DNA of 20,886 nt from NCBI GenBank assembly GCA_946539105.1, contig CAMNHG010000016.1, positions 1-20,886 on the forward strand. Reading direction: 5' to 3'. The stretch is from an uncultured Clostridia bacterium. Lineage in GTDB: Bacteria; Bacillota; Clostridia; Oscillospirales; Acutalibacteraceae. The notes beneath the pieces are model-generated. The model did not search any database and was not told the DNA's origin. It saw only the letters and a program-made list of their open reading frames with translations. Positions 12,856 through 20,886 of this stretch are shown piece by piece; within the stretch, counting starts at the first letter, position 1, and every line of letters begins with the position of its first letter. The position numbers and the translations under genes were made by a program.

Positions 12856-14211
12856 ATGGAAAGAGAAGGGTTTAAATCCCGTCTCGGATTTATACTGGTA
12901 AGTGCAGGATGTGCTATCGGTATAGGAAATGTATGGAAGTTTCCGTACATCGCCGGGCAAAACGGCGGCGGACTGTTTGTGCTTGTTTACATACTGTTTT
13001 TGACGGTTTTGGGTATTCCGATTCTCACAATGGAGCTGTCGCTCGGCAGAGCAAGCCGCAAAAGCATAGTACAGGCGTATAAAAAGCTCGAGCCAAAGGG
13101 AAGCAAATGGCATATTCACGGCTGGTTCGCCCTTGCCGGCAACTACCTTTTGATGATGTTTTACACCTCGGTATCCGGTTGGATGGTTGACTACGGCTGG
13201 AAGTTCGCGACAGGCAGCTTTGAGGGTGTCAGCACCGAGGGTGCGGATATCATATTTGAGAATATGCTGGCAAATCCGCTTGAGCTGACAATTTTTATGG
13301 CTATCACCGTTATTCTCGGCTTTGCGGTGTGCGCCGGCGGAGTAAAAAACGGCTTGGAACGTGTGTCAAAGTGGATGATGATCGCTCTGCTTGTGCTCAT
13401 CGTAGTGCTTGCGGTTAACAGCGTATTTCTCGATAATTCGGCGGAGGGCTTAAGGTTTTATCTTATGCCCGACTTCGGCTCGGTTGAGAAGGTCGGTCTG
13501 TTCAATATGATCAGTGCCGCTATGAGTCAGGCGTTCTTTACACTGAGCTTAGGTATTGGAAGTATGCAGATTTTCGGCAGCTATATGTCAAAGGACAACG
13601 CGCTTGCGGGCGAGGCAATACGCATTACCGTGCTCGACACCTTTGTAGCAATAATGAGCGGTCTGATAATTTTCCCTGCGTGCTTCAGCTTCGGAGTTGA
13701 GCCTACACAAGGACCGTCGCTTATTTTTGTAACTCTCCCTAAAATCTTTATCAATATGCCGTTTGGCAGGCTGTGGGGAACACTGTTCTTCCTGTTTATG
13801 AGCTTTGCGAGCTTTTCAACGCTGACCGCGGTGTTTGAAAACATTATTTCGAGCTGTATGGATAACTTCGGCTGGAGCAGAAAAAAGTCCACGCTTCTAA
13901 ACTGCGTATTTATGCTCGTTATGAGTATGCCCTGTCTGCTCGGCTTTAACGTTCTGTCCGGCGTTCAGCTGTTCGGAATGGATATCCTCGGAATGGAGGA
14001 CTTCATAGTCAGCAAAATCCTTTTGCCTGTCGGCTCACTCGTTATTCTGCTGTTCTGCTCGTTCCGTTTCGGCTGGGGCTTTGACAATTACTTAAAAGAG
14101 GCAAACACGGGTAGCGGAATGAAACTCCCCAAGGCGCTCGGAAAGTATTTTAAATACGTTCTTCCGCTGTTCCTGCTTTTTGTCCTTGTATCAGGCTTTA
14201 TTCAACAGTAA
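12856..14211 (+). CDS. Sodium-dependent transporter, neurotransmitter:sodium symporter (SNF) family
   Basis: The 451-residue inner-membrane protein has about 11-12 hydrophobic segments and the LeuT-type first helix: RLGFILVSAGCAIGIGNVWK with FPYIAGQNGGG following (9-39). Gly18, Ala20, Ile21 and Asn25 line up with the residues of the two sodium sites in LeuT. Family members import amino acids or related compounds with Na+; the substrate is not readable. GAGGAGAGG lies seven bases before the ATG. It follows the carboxyltransferase operon but is separated by a terminator-like hairpin, so it is probably read through or attenuated. Confidence 0.92.
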   Translation: MEREGFKSRLGFILVSAGCAIGIGNVWKFPYIAGQNGGGLFVLVYILFLTVLGIPILTMELSLGRASRKSIVQAYKKLEPKGSKWHIHGWFALAGNYLLMMFYTSVSGWMVDYGWKFATGSFEGVSTEGADIIFENMLANPLELTIFMAITVILGFAVCAGGVKNGLERVSKWMMIALLVLIVVLAVNSVFLDNSAEGLRFYLMPDFGSVEKVGLFNMISAAMSQAFFTLSLGIGSMQIFGSYMSKDNALAGEAIRITVLDTFVAIMSGLIIFPACFSFGVEPTQGPSLIFVTLPKIFINMPFGRLWGTLFFLFMSFASFSTLTAVFENIISSCMDNFGWSRKKSTLLNCVFMLVMSMPCLLGFNVLSGVQLFGMDILGMEDFIVSKILLPVGSLVILLFCSFRFGWGFDNYLKEANTGSGMKLPKALGKYFKYVLPLFLLFVLVSGFIQQ

Positions 14212-14215
14212 AAAA

Positions 14216-14247
14216 TTACCGGCTCATTAATTTGAGCCGGTTGTTTT
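14216..14247. terminator. Bidirectional terminator between convergent genes
   Basis: ACCGGCTCA (14218-14226) and TGAGCCGGT (14233-14241) pair perfectly. T-rich DNA follows on +, and a TAATTTTTT run follows on -. It serves the NSS gene and the hydrolase gene that face each other. Confidence 0.85.
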
Positions 14248-14265
14248 ATGTTTAGAGTATTCTGT

Positions 14266-15186
14266 TTAACAGTTTTTATACAAATATTCAATAGCGTAGT
14301 CAGCCGCCTCGTCAAGCTCCTTGCCGCCGAAGCCGTGGCCTGCGCCGTTTATTATTTTATACTCGCAATTTGGTATCAGCTTTGCCGCTTGCTCGGTTAC
14401 AGAGGGGAGTACAATGCTGTCCTCGGAACCCTGAATTATAAGCGCGGGTTTGGTGAACTCAGACAGGTGTTCGCGCACATCATAGTCCCATAGATCCTTG
14501 GCAAACGCCTCGCCGATTACCATATCGTTTACAATCTCCATCGTTCCCGAAATGCTCTCGTAGGACGGATAGGCGCGGTGTACAAAGTCATACATTCCAA
14601 ACGCCGGATAAAGCAAAATCATTCCGGCGATTTTGTCCTTAAGACGAACGCCCGTAATCGCGCTGACAAGTCCGCCCTGGCTTCCGCCCTGGAAGAAAAT
14701 TCTGCCGGTATCGACAAAATCCCAGGTCTGCGCCGTGTTGAACACCGCTTCAAGGTCGGCTGATTCTGTCATAACCGACATATCCGTGCTCTTGCCGTCA
14801 CTCTTGTTGGTGTCGCTGCTTTTTGTTCCTCCGCAAAAGTCAAAGGTGTAGGTCGCGACGCCGATTTTCGCGTAATGCTCGGCGTAGCCGATGCCGGATT
14901 CATGATTTGTTCCCAGTCCGTGGCAGGTGATGACGAGCGGACACTTTTTGTCAGTGTCGGGAATATAGGCGATACCGTAGATTTTGTTGCCGTTGTTTTC
15001 GCACCAAAGCTCCTGTGTTTTATAGCTGTAGGTTTTGCCCTTTTCAAGGGTGAGGGCTTCCTTTTCTTTAACTGTTGAAGAAGCGTCCGATGTGCTGCTT
15101 GGCTGTTGGTTTTGAGCTGAGCATCCGCACAGAAACGACATACAAATAAACAGCGCGGATAAAATAACAGCGGTTAATTTTTTCAT
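14266..15186 (-). CDS. Lipoprotein alpha/beta hydrolase (esterase-like)
   Basis: The 306-residue product has a lipoprotein-type signal (SFLCGC, lipid Cys likely 22; the Cys at -2 is unusual) and a Ser/Thr linker. From about 50 it is an alpha/beta hydrolase: HGLGTNHES (89-97) gives the oxyanion region, GGSQGG holds the nucleophile Ser169 in GxSxG, and GSEDSIV and GAGHGFG supply Asp256 and His284. The layout resembles feruloyl/cinnamoyl-esterase-like hydrolases of the BAAT/dienelactone group, but the ester substrate cannot be told. It lies downstream of potD on the same strand. Its GAGGTG site abuts the potD hairpin, so it may be expressed by read-through. Confidence 0.85.
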   Translation of the reverse strand: MKKLTAVILSALFICMSFLCGCSAQNQQPSSTSDASSTVKEKEALTLEKGKTYSYKTQELWCENNGNKIYGIAYIPDTDKKCPLVITCHGLGTNHESGIGYAEHYAKIGVATYTFDFCGGTKSSDTNKSDGKSTDMSVMTESADLEAVFNTAQTWDFVDTGRIFFQGGSQGGLVSAITGVRLKDKIAGMILLYPAFGMYDFVHRAYPSYESISGTMEIVNDMVIGEAFAKDLWDYDVREHLSEFTKPALIIQGSEDSIVLPSVTEQAAKLIPNCEYKIINGAGHGFGGKELDEAADYAIEYLYKNC

Positions 15187-15196
15187 TTTTCACCTC

Positions 15197-15240
15197 AAAA
15201 AATCATGCCGGCTCGAGCCCCAATCGGAGCGAGCCGGCTT
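15197..15240 (-). terminator. Terminator-like hairpin after potD
   Basis: GCCGGCTCG (15207-15215) and CGAGCCGGC (15230-15238) form a 9-base GC-rich stem; on - it is followed by ATGATTTTTT and at once by the GAGGTG site of the hydrolase gene. Confidence 0.75.
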
Positions 15241-15249
15241 AATATAGTT

Positions 15250-16344
15250 TTAATTATTTGTCGTTTGAATTTTCAGGAACTCCTCCTGCATATAAGCGTA
15301 AACCTCGGGGTCAACGTCGCTGAAGGTATAGCACTTTTTAATGTACTCGTCGCTCGGGAAGGTGAGCTCGCTGTTTTTAATATCCTCGTCAAGATATTCG
15401 AGCGCGCCGTCGTTGGGAGTACCGTAGAGCAGATACTTGCAGTTTTCCGCGGCAATCTCAGGCTTGTTCATAAAGTTGATGAACGCCTCGGCGTTTTCCT
15501 TGTTCTTGCAGGTTTTCGGAATGCAGAACGAGTCGTAGAAGAGATTAGAACCGCTCTCGGGGAAGGCGTAGTCGAGGTTTTTGTTATTTTCCATAATTAC
15601 GGAGATGTCGCCTGCGTAGTAGGGCGCGATAGCAGCCTGGCTGCCCTCCATCTCGGTAAATACCTGATCCATAACGTACTTTTTAACAAGCGGCTTTTGC
15701 TCTCTGAGCTTTGCGGCAGCCTTGTCAACGTCTGCCTTTGTAAAGTTTGAGGGGTTGATTCCGCACAGCTGCATCGCAATACCCATGGCGTCGCGGCTGT
15801 TGTTAATCATAAGAATCTGTCCCTTGAGCTTCGGGTCCCAAAGAGCTTCCCAAGAAGTGGGCTTCTTATCAACCTTGGTCTTGTCGTAAATCATCGCGGT
15901 AACGCCCCAGTCGTAGCAAACAGTGTATTTACCCTCGGGGTCAAAGGGGAGCTTTTTGTAGCGGTCGTTGATATACTTGTAGTTAGGAATGTTGTCGAAG
16001 TTAATCTCCATCAGCATATCCTCGCTTAAGAGCTTTGTTACCATATACTCCGAAGGAACAATAACGTCATACTCCGCATTGCTGTTTTTGAGCATATTGT
16101 AAAGCTCCTCGTTGGTATCGTAGGTAGTGTAGTTTACCTTGATGCCTGTTTCTTTTTCAAACTCAGCCACAACATCTTTAAGTCCGTCCATACCGTTGGC
16201 AACATAGTCGCCCCAGTTGTAAACGTTTACTTCTCCCTTGTTCTCGGAAGAACCCGAACCTGAACCTGAACCGCAGCCGGCAAACAGCGCGGCAGAGGTG
16301 CAGATAAGTACGGCACAAAGAACAAAGCTGATAATTTTTTTCAT
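15250..16344 (-). CDS. potD: Spermidine/putrescine ABC transporter substrate-binding lipoprotein
   Basis: PotD captures polyamines outside and hands them to PotBC. The ATG with its first base at 16344 follows TGGAGG on -; an upstream in-frame TTG includes that site and is rejected. The 364-residue product has a lipoprotein signal with LFAGC (lipid Cys24), a Gly/Ser spacer, then the binding fold starting with GEVNVYNWGDYV and the family segment YDVIVPSEYMV. A CYDWGVTAMIYDK stretch and SWEALWDP are typical of PotD/PotF. Polyamine specificity is inferred from family and operon order potABCD. Confidence 0.93.
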   Translation of the reverse strand: MKKIISFVLCAVLICTSAALFAGCGSGSGSGSSENKGEVNVYNWGDYVANGMDGLKDVVAEFEKETGIKVNYTTYDTNEELYNMLKNSNAEYDVIVPSEYMVTKLLSEDMLMEINFDNIPNYKYINDRYKKLPFDPEGKYTVCYDWGVTAMIYDKTKVDKKPTSWEALWDPKLKGQILMINNSRDAMGIAMQLCGINPSNFTKADVDKAAAKLREQKPLVKKYVMDQVFTEMEGSQAAIAPYYAGDISVIMENNKNLDYAFPESGSNLFYDSFCIPKTCKNKENAEAFINFMNKPEIAAENCKYLLYGTPNDGALEYLDEDIKNSELTFPSDEYIKKCYTFSDVDPEVYAYMQEEFLKIQTTNN

Positions 16345-16391
16345 TTCCCAATCCTCCAATTAATATAATTTATAATAAAGATATTTGCAGA

Positions 16392-17201
16392 TTATTTCAT
16401 TTCGCCCTTGACCTTTTCCTCGTGGCGGTCGCGCAGGTTAATGATAACCATAATAATGATAATCGCCAAGAAAAGCAGGGCGGACAGCGCGTTTACCTTA
16501 GGCGGAATTTCGCGCTTGAGCATTGCGTAAATCTCGGTGGACAAATTCTGGAACTTCGTACCCTGAGTAAAGTGGGTGATGATAAAATCGTCCAGCGAGT
16601 AAGTAAAGCTGATTAAAAATCCCGAGGCAATTCCGGGCATCAACTCATGAATTACAACCTTAAAGAAGGCTTGCCGTTGATTGCAGCCGAGGTCAAGTGC
16701 CGCGTCGTAGATGTTCGGATCCATCCGTTTAATTCTCGGCATTACGTTGAGCACCACAAACGGCACGCAAAAGCTGATGTGTGACAGCAGAACAGTGACA
16801 AAGCCCATCTGAAAATTAAATATAACTCCCAAAAACGTAAAGAGCAGCATAAGCGACATACCCATTACAATGTCGGGGCTGATGATAGAGATGTTCGAAA
16901 TGTTCTGAATAACCGCGCGTTTTTTGCCCTTGAAGTTACTTATTCCAATCGCCGCGGCTGTTCCCAAAATTGTCGCGAACAGCGACGCGAGCACAGCAAT
17001 CAATAGCGTGTTAACCAGCGCGCCCATCAGACGGTTGTCGTTGAACAGTGCCTCGTACCATTTGAGCGAAAATCCCTTCCATACAATCGTTCTGCCGTTG
17101 TTAAAGGAAAAGAAAATCATAACGCCAATCGGCGCGTAAAGGAAAAACATTATAAGCGCGAGATATATTTTTGAGAGGAAGCCGTTTTTTTTGCTGTTCA
17201 T
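16392..17201 (-). CDS. potC: Spermidine/putrescine ABC transporter permease PotC
   Basis: This 269-residue inner-membrane protein is one of two permease halves of the polyamine importer. It has about six membrane segments and an EAA-type loop, YDAALDLGCNQRQAFFKVVI, that contacts the ATPase. Its start overlaps the potB stop by one base (TAATG), which indicates translational coupling. The C-terminus is basic and cytoplasmic. Length matches the family. Confidence 0.95.
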   Translation of the reverse strand: MNSKKNGFLSKIYLALIMFFLYAPIGVMIFFSFNNGRTIVWKGFSLKWYEALFNDNRLMGALVNTLLIAVLASLFATILGTAAAIGISNFKGKKRAVIQNISNISIISPDIVMGMSLMLLFTFLGVIFNFQMGFVTVLLSHISFCVPFVVLNVMPRIKRMDPNIYDAALDLGCNQRQAFFKVVIHELMPGIASGFLISFTYSLDDFIITHFTQGTKFQNLSTEIYAMLKREIPPKVNALSALLFLAIIIIMVIINLRDRHEEKVKGEMK

Positions 17202-17992
17202 TAAGCAATCGCCTCCTCATCGCCAAACAGGTTCATTATGACTAAGAACACGAATATAAATACCATCAGCACAAGTGACAGTGCCGACGCCATATTTTGG
17301 TCGGTCATAAAGTAGCTTTCAATGACGTCGCCTATCATTTTGTCATCGTTGCCGCCGAGGTACTGTGCAACCAGAAACGTACTCGCGCTCGGCACAAATA
17401 CCATCGTAATTCCCGAGATAATTCCGGGAATACTCAGCGGAAATACAATCCTGCGGAAAACGTCAAAGCCGTTTGAGCCCAAATCCTGAGCGGCTTCGAT
17501 AAGTCCGCCGTCAATTTTGCTCATAACCGTGTAAATCGGGAGCACCATAAACGGCAGGTACTCGTAAACCATTCCGACAATTACCGCGCCGGTGTTGTTG
17601 ATGTAGTGTCCGTGAATGCCGAAGAACGACATCACCTGATCAACCGGGCCGTTGTCCTGAAGCAGAATAATCCAGGCGTAAATTCTGAGCAAAAAGTTCA
17701 TCCACATCGGAATCATCATCAGCATAATAACGGTTCGCTGTGTGGAACGCTTCATCTTTGTAATCATATACGCCAAGGGATAGGCCAGCACAAGGCAAAT
17801 CAGTGTGGAGATAAACGCAATCCAAAGCGATTTGGTAAATACACCGGTGTGCTCAAACGCCTTCTGAAACGGCTCAAGCGAAAAGCTGCCGTTTTTGTTT
17901 GTAAAGGCACTGATAAAAATCATCACCAGCGGAATCATCGTGAAGATAAGCATCCAGATGATGTAGGGGATAGAGAGCTTTTTTGATTTCAT
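17201..17992 (-). CDS. potB: Spermidine/putrescine ABC transporter permease PotB
   Basis: The 263-residue protein is the second permease half. It has about six hydrophobic segments and the EAA loop EAAQDLGSNGFDVFRRIVFP near the middle, with Gly eight residues after the Glu as usual. It begins two bases after the potA stop and overlaps potC by one base. Length and order fit potABCD operons. Confidence 0.95.
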   Translation of the reverse strand: MKSKKLSIPYIIWMLIFTMIPLVMIFISAFTNKNGSFSLEPFQKAFEHTGVFTKSLWIAFISTLICLVLAYPLAYMITKMKRSTQRTVIMLMMIPMWMNFLLRIYAWIILLQDNGPVDQVMSFFGIHGHYINNTGAVIVGMVYEYLPFMVLPIYTVMSKIDGGLIEAAQDLGSNGFDVFRRIVFPLSIPGIISGITMVFVPSASTFLVAQYLGGNDDKMIGDVIESYFMTDQNMASALSLVLMVFIFVFLVIMNLFGDEEAIA

Positions 17993-17994
17993 AC

Positions 17995-19410
17995 TCAGCC
18001 CTCCGGATTCTGTATAACTTCAAACTTTGCCTTGTCAAAGTCAAAGTTAAGCGGAACATAGGTCGCAACCTGCTCGTCAACGTCGCTGAGCATAAGCCAT
18101 TTGCGCTCGTCGGATTCCAAAATAATCTCGTTGTGCTCGCCCTTGTAAACGACAGATTCAATATAAACGTCGGGCAAATCGCCGTCGCCGTCACCCGCGA
18201 GCGAAAGCGCGTCGGGCGGCAAAGTGATTTTCAGCTTGGTACCCTGCGCGAAGAAGTGATTTTCGACCGTGACGGTCTCGCCCTCAAGCTCAAACTCAAA
18301 CATATTTGAGCTTTCGTCGGCGTAGCTCACTTCGGTTTCTATTATATTATCGTAAAACGGCAGCAGCTTATTCATAATCTGAATATTAAACGGAACAACG
18401 CACATTCCCACCTCGCTGCCGGTTTCGGCACTTCCGGTGGACTGTACAATGATTTCGCACTTGCCGCAGCGTATGCTCATCTCGTAGTGAACGCCCTTAA
18501 ATGTGGTGCTCTCTACAATTCCCGTGAGTTGTCCCTTTTCCGGAGGAGTAATAATAATATCCTCGGGGCGTATAACTACGTCAACAGGGGTGTTCTTGCC
18601 AAAGCCCTTGTCAACGCACTCAAGCTCCTTGCCTAAAATCTTAATACGGCAGTCGTCGATCATAGTGCCGTTTAGTATGTTAGCCTCGCCGATAAAGTCA
18701 GCGACAAAAGCGTTAACCGGCTCGTTGTAAATATCCTCGGGAGTGCCTACCTGCTCGATAACGCCGTTGTTCATTACAACAACCGTGTCGCTCATCGTCA
18801 GCGCTTCTTCCTGGTCGTGAGTTACATATATAAAGGTTTTCTCGGTCTGGCGCTGAATTTCCTTGAGCTCAATCTGCATGCTTTTTCTCAGCTTCAGGTC
18901 AAGTGCTCCCAAGGGCTCGTCCAGTAAAATTACATCGGGATCACACACAAGTGCTCTCGCAATGGCAACTCTCTGCTGCTGACCGCCTGACAGCTTTGTG
19001 ACAGGGCGTTTTTCGTAGCCCTTAAGGTCAACCGTGGCGAGCATTTTTGTAACTTTTTTCTTGATTTCCGTCTTAGGCAGCTTTTTCAGCTTCAAGCCAA
19101 AGGCGACATTGTCAAATACATTCAGGTGCGGAAAAAGCGAGTATTTCTGAAAAACCGTATTGACATTCCTCTTGTTCGGGGGAGTGCCGTTGATTCTGCT
19201 GCCGTCGAATATAACGTCTCCGCTCTCGGGCTCTACAAAACCGCCGATAATCCTCAGAGTTGTGGTTTTTCCGCAGCCGCTCGGGCCTAAAATAGTTACA
19301 AACTCTTTTTCGTGAATATCAAGGTTGATGTGGTTGAGGATAACCTCGCCGTCAAACCTTACGAAAATATCCTTTAAGGATACAATTACTTTCTTTTGAT
19401 TCTGTTCCAT
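17995..19410 (-). CDS. potA: Spermidine/putrescine ABC transporter ATP-binding protein, extended
   Basis: PotA hydrolyses ATP to drive polyamine import. Walker A GPSGCGKTT (42-50), Q-loop Gln88, signature LSGGQQQR (140-147), Walker B VILLDE (160-165) and His198 are intact. At 471 residues it is about 100 longer than usual (about 350-380). The C-terminal part carries a TOBE-like region with the motif VESTTFKGVHYE (299-310) and a second, similar motif IESVVYKGEHNE (417-428), so the regulatory domain appears duplicated. The ATG is preceded by AGGGGTG. It is the first gene of the operon, downstream of a strong promoter. No potR-type regulator precedes it. Confidence 0.95.
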   Translation of the reverse strand: MEQNQKKVIVSLKDIFVRFDGEVILNHINLDIHEKEFVTILGPSGCGKTTTLRIIGGFVEPESGDVIFDGSRINGTPPNKRNVNTVFQKYSLFPHLNVFDNVAFGLKLKKLPKTEIKKKVTKMLATVDLKGYEKRPVTKLSGGQQQRVAIARALVCDPDVILLDEPLGALDLKLRKSMQIELKEIQRQTEKTFIYVTHDQEEALTMSDTVVVMNNGVIEQVGTPEDIYNEPVNAFVADFIGEANILNGTMIDDCRIKILGKELECVDKGFGKNTPVDVVIRPEDIIITPPEKGQLTGIVESTTFKGVHYEMSIRCGKCEIIVQSTGSAETGSEVGMCVVPFNIQIMNKLLPFYDNIIETEVSYADESSNMFEFELEGETVTVENHFFAQGTKLKITLPPDALSLAGDGDGDLPDVYIESVVYKGEHNEIILESDERKWLMLSDVDEQVATYVPLNFDFDKAKFEVIQNPEG

Positions 19411-19465
19411 CTATGCACCCCTGTTCAAATGGTGTGTTCTGCAATCGTCTACAAAACCATTATAG

Positions 19466-19494
19466 ATTATATTCTAATAAAACGCAAAAGTCAA
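19466..19494 (-). promoter_or_regulatory. Promoter of potABCD
   Basis: On the minus strand TTGACT (19494-19489) and TATAAT (19471-19466) are 17 bases apart, close to the ideal sigma-A promoter. The transcript would start near 19459, leaving a leader of about 49 bases before potA. Confidence 0.85.
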
Positions 19495-19739
19495 TCACTT
19501 TATAATAATTACATTTAAATTGTATACCGTTTTTCGGGCGTAAAATTGACAAAATTTTATCAATGTTTCGGGATATTAAAATTCTCAAATGCAATAATTT
19601 TTTAAAAACAAAGATTCAATTTAGTACAAATTGCAAAAATGCACAAAAATTCTGTTATTAATTTGTAATATAAAATATGTACATTTGCAAATCAATTTGT
19701 TATAATAATAATGAATAAAAATGAAAGGATGGTTTTTTG
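19495..19739. other. AT-rich divergent intergenic region with palindromes
   Basis: This very AT-rich region separates potABCD from the amylase gene. It holds a near-palindrome at 19546-19563 (TTGACAAAATTTTATCAA, one mismatched pair), TGCA-AAAA-TGCA at 19632-19643, and a perfect ATTTGCAAAT at 19683-19692. TGTACA (19678-19683) and TATAAT (19701-19706), 17 bases apart, are the best amylase promoter. The palindromes are operator candidates only; no CcpA cre site was recognised. No gene is seen here. Confidence 0.5.
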
Positions 19740-20886
19740 ATGAAAATGTTCAGAAAACTTGTAAGCGTAGTTGCTGCGGCAACAGTACTTACATCTTCTC
19801 TCGCGTTCACATTTTCTGCAGGAGCTGCTAACATCGCTCCCGAAGAGGACGCTGCTATCGCCAGCTCTCCGAACCTGCAGACGAACCCCCAGAACGGTGT
19901 AATACTGCATGCCTTCAACTGGTCTTACAACTCAATCAAAGACAATCTGCCTGCAATTAAAGCAGCCGGCTACAGTACCGTTCAGACATCTCCGGTACAG
20001 CAGCCTAAGGACTACGGCGCATCTGCATCAGTCGGCAGCGAGTGGTGGAAGCCCTACCAGCCCGTTAGCCACCAGATTGCCCAGAAATCATGGTACGGCA
20101 CAAAGGCGGACCTTACGGCTCTTTGCGCGGAGGCAGAAAAGTACGGTATCAAGATTATCTGCGATATCGTATCAAACCACGTTGGTAACAACGACTCGGA
20201 TACCGTTAAGGATCCCTTCGCTGTAAGCCCGCAGGTTAAGACTTATCAGCCTAACATCTATGCGGCAAGCGCTAAGAACAGCCAGTTCTACCACAATGTT
20301 TCGGGCGATGTTTCCGACGGCGACGTAAAACAGTGCGTTCAGGGACATCTTACAGCTTGTCCTGACCTTAACACTGCAAACTCAACCGTTCAGAACAACA
20401 TTATCAACCTTCTTAAGGAATGCATCGATTGCGGTGTTGACGGCTTCCGTTTTGACGGTGCTAAGCACATCGAGACTCCTTCCGACGGCTCTTACGCTTC
20501 TCAGTTCTGGCCGAACGTTACAAGCGCGGCTAAGACCTACTACAAGAATAAGACCGGCGGAGATCTCTATATGTACGGTGAGATCCTCAACAACTGCGGT
20601 CCTTCATCAAGACAGTATTCACACTATACCCAGTACATCAAGGTAACAGATAACCGCACAGGCGACGCTGTTACAGCTGCTGTTAAGAACAAGAATGCAG
20701 GTCAGGCGGCGAGCTCATCATACAAGTCCGGCGCAGGCGCAGGCAACATCGTTCTCTGGACAGAGTCTCACGATACATACGAGGGCGAAGCAGGTTCCGC
20801 GGGTATCTCAAATACCTCTAGCCTCACTGACGACGTTATCACAAAGTCATGGGCTCTCGTAGCTGCAAGAAAAGACTCAACAGCTC
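19740..20886 (+). CDS. Secreted alpha-amylase, GH13 (AmyE-like), 3' end outside the window
   Basis: The open frame from the ATG at 19740 runs past the window end, giving 382 codons. AAAGGA lies ten bases upstream. The protein has a signal peptide (1-29, SAGA end) and the GH13 alpha-amylase core. ILHAFNWSYNSIKDNL and TSPVQQPK near the start, region I DIVSNH (142-147), region II GFRFDGAKH (235-243) with nucleophile Asp239, region III GEIL with acid/base Glu281, and WTESHD with Asp345 are all present. The sequence closely follows Bacillus subtilis AmyE, including DGSYASQFWPN, which points to subfamily GH13_28. It hydrolyses internal alpha-1,4 bonds of starch outside the cell. Any C-terminal carbohydrate-binding or dockerin modules lie beyond the window. 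Confidence 0.95.
   Translation, partial: MKMFRKLVSVVAAATVLTSSLAFTFSAGAANIAPEEDAAIASSPNLQTNPQNGVILHAFNWSYNSIKDNLPAIKAAGYSTVQTSPVQQPKDYGASASVGSEWWKPYQPVSHQIAQKSWYGTKADLTALCAEAEKYGIKIICDIVSNHVGNNDSDTVKDPFAVSPQVKTYQPNIYAASAKNSQFYHNVSGDVSDGDVKQCVQGHLTACPDLNTANSTVQNNIINLLKECIDCGVDGFRFDGAKHIETPSDGSYASQFWPNVTSAAKTYYKNKTGGDLYMYGEILNNCGPSSRQYSHYTQYIKVTDNRTGDAVTAAVKNKNAGQAASSSYKSGAGAGNIVLWTESHDTYEGEAGSAGISNTSSLTDDVITKSWALVAARKDSTA

Noticed and set aside
15205..15750. Plus-strand open frame of 181 codons opposite potD
   Set aside because: Antisense shadow of an unmistakable PotD; composition follows the complementary codons and it starts inside a terminator hairpin.
17606..17986. Plus-strand open frame of 126 codons opposite potB
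   Set aside because: Antisense of a conserved permease, no start signal, His/Asn-rich sequence typical of an antisense frame.
19546..19579. TTGACA at 19546 as the -35 of an amylase promoter
   Set aside because: No -10 box at 16-18 bases; the nearest TATTAA is 22 bases away. TGTACA with TATAAT at 19701 fits better.
1..20886. CRISPR array, tRNA, rRNA, phage or plasmid genes
   Set aside because: No regularly spaced direct repeats, cloverleaf sequences, rRNA stretches, integrases, transposases or replication proteins were seen on either strand.

Overview
The window looks like chromosome of a Gram-positive, low-to-medium GC, spore-forming gut Firmicute of the Ruminococcus (Oscillospiraceae) type, plausibly close to a starch-degrading Ruminococcus. 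The reasons are the scpA-scpB-DUF2953-GerW-D,D-carboxypeptidase-rluB order, a sporulation-type GerW protein, strong AGGAGG ribosome binding sites, a secreted GH13 alpha-amylase and surface proteins with starch-binding-like and cohesin-like domains. The species is inference; no rRNA is present.

Layout. (1) 1-3925: three secreted, single-pass or wall-anchored surface proteins, all on +. The first and third carry cohesin-like beta domains and the second a CBM26-like starch-binding region. Two copies of a ~159 bp miniature inverted-repeat element flank the first two genes in opposite orientation; the right copy lies just upstream of the third gene and carries an outward promoter candidate. (2) 3930-4239: rpmB (L28) alone on -, with its own promoter and terminator. 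(3) 4276-9536: a site-2-protease-like gene, scpA, scpB, a DUF2953-GerW in-frame fusion with a good internal GerW start, a DacF-like D,D-carboxypeptidase and rluB. (4) 9566-12840: a three-gene biotin-dependent carboxyltransferase set (12S-like, 1.3S-like and 5S-like subunits) with no membrane beta subunit beside it. (5) 12856-14247: a sodium:neurotransmitter-symporter family transporter. (6) 14266-19494, all on -: a lipoprotein alpha/beta hydrolase downstream of potABCD, a spermidine/putrescine importer with a clear promoter upstream of potA. (7) 19740 to the window end: a secreted AmyE-like alpha-amylase, divergent from potABCD and cut by the window edge.

How it fits together. The surface proteins and the amylase suggest binding and hydrolysis of starch at the cell surface. 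The carboxyltransferase set moves CO2 between carboxylated acids through biotin, either as a soluble transcarboxylase or as part of a sodium-pumping decarboxylase whose membrane subunit is encoded elsewhere; the sodium symporter next to it could use such a gradient. The scp block is chromosome-segregation, envelope and sporulation housekeeping.

Most noteworthy: the inverted mobile-element pair around surface-protein genes, the DUF2953-GerW fusion that keeps an internal ribosome binding site, a PotA with a repeated C-terminal TOBE-like motif, a divergent short 12S-like subunit, and two genes whose ribosome binding sites directly abut terminator-like hairpins.
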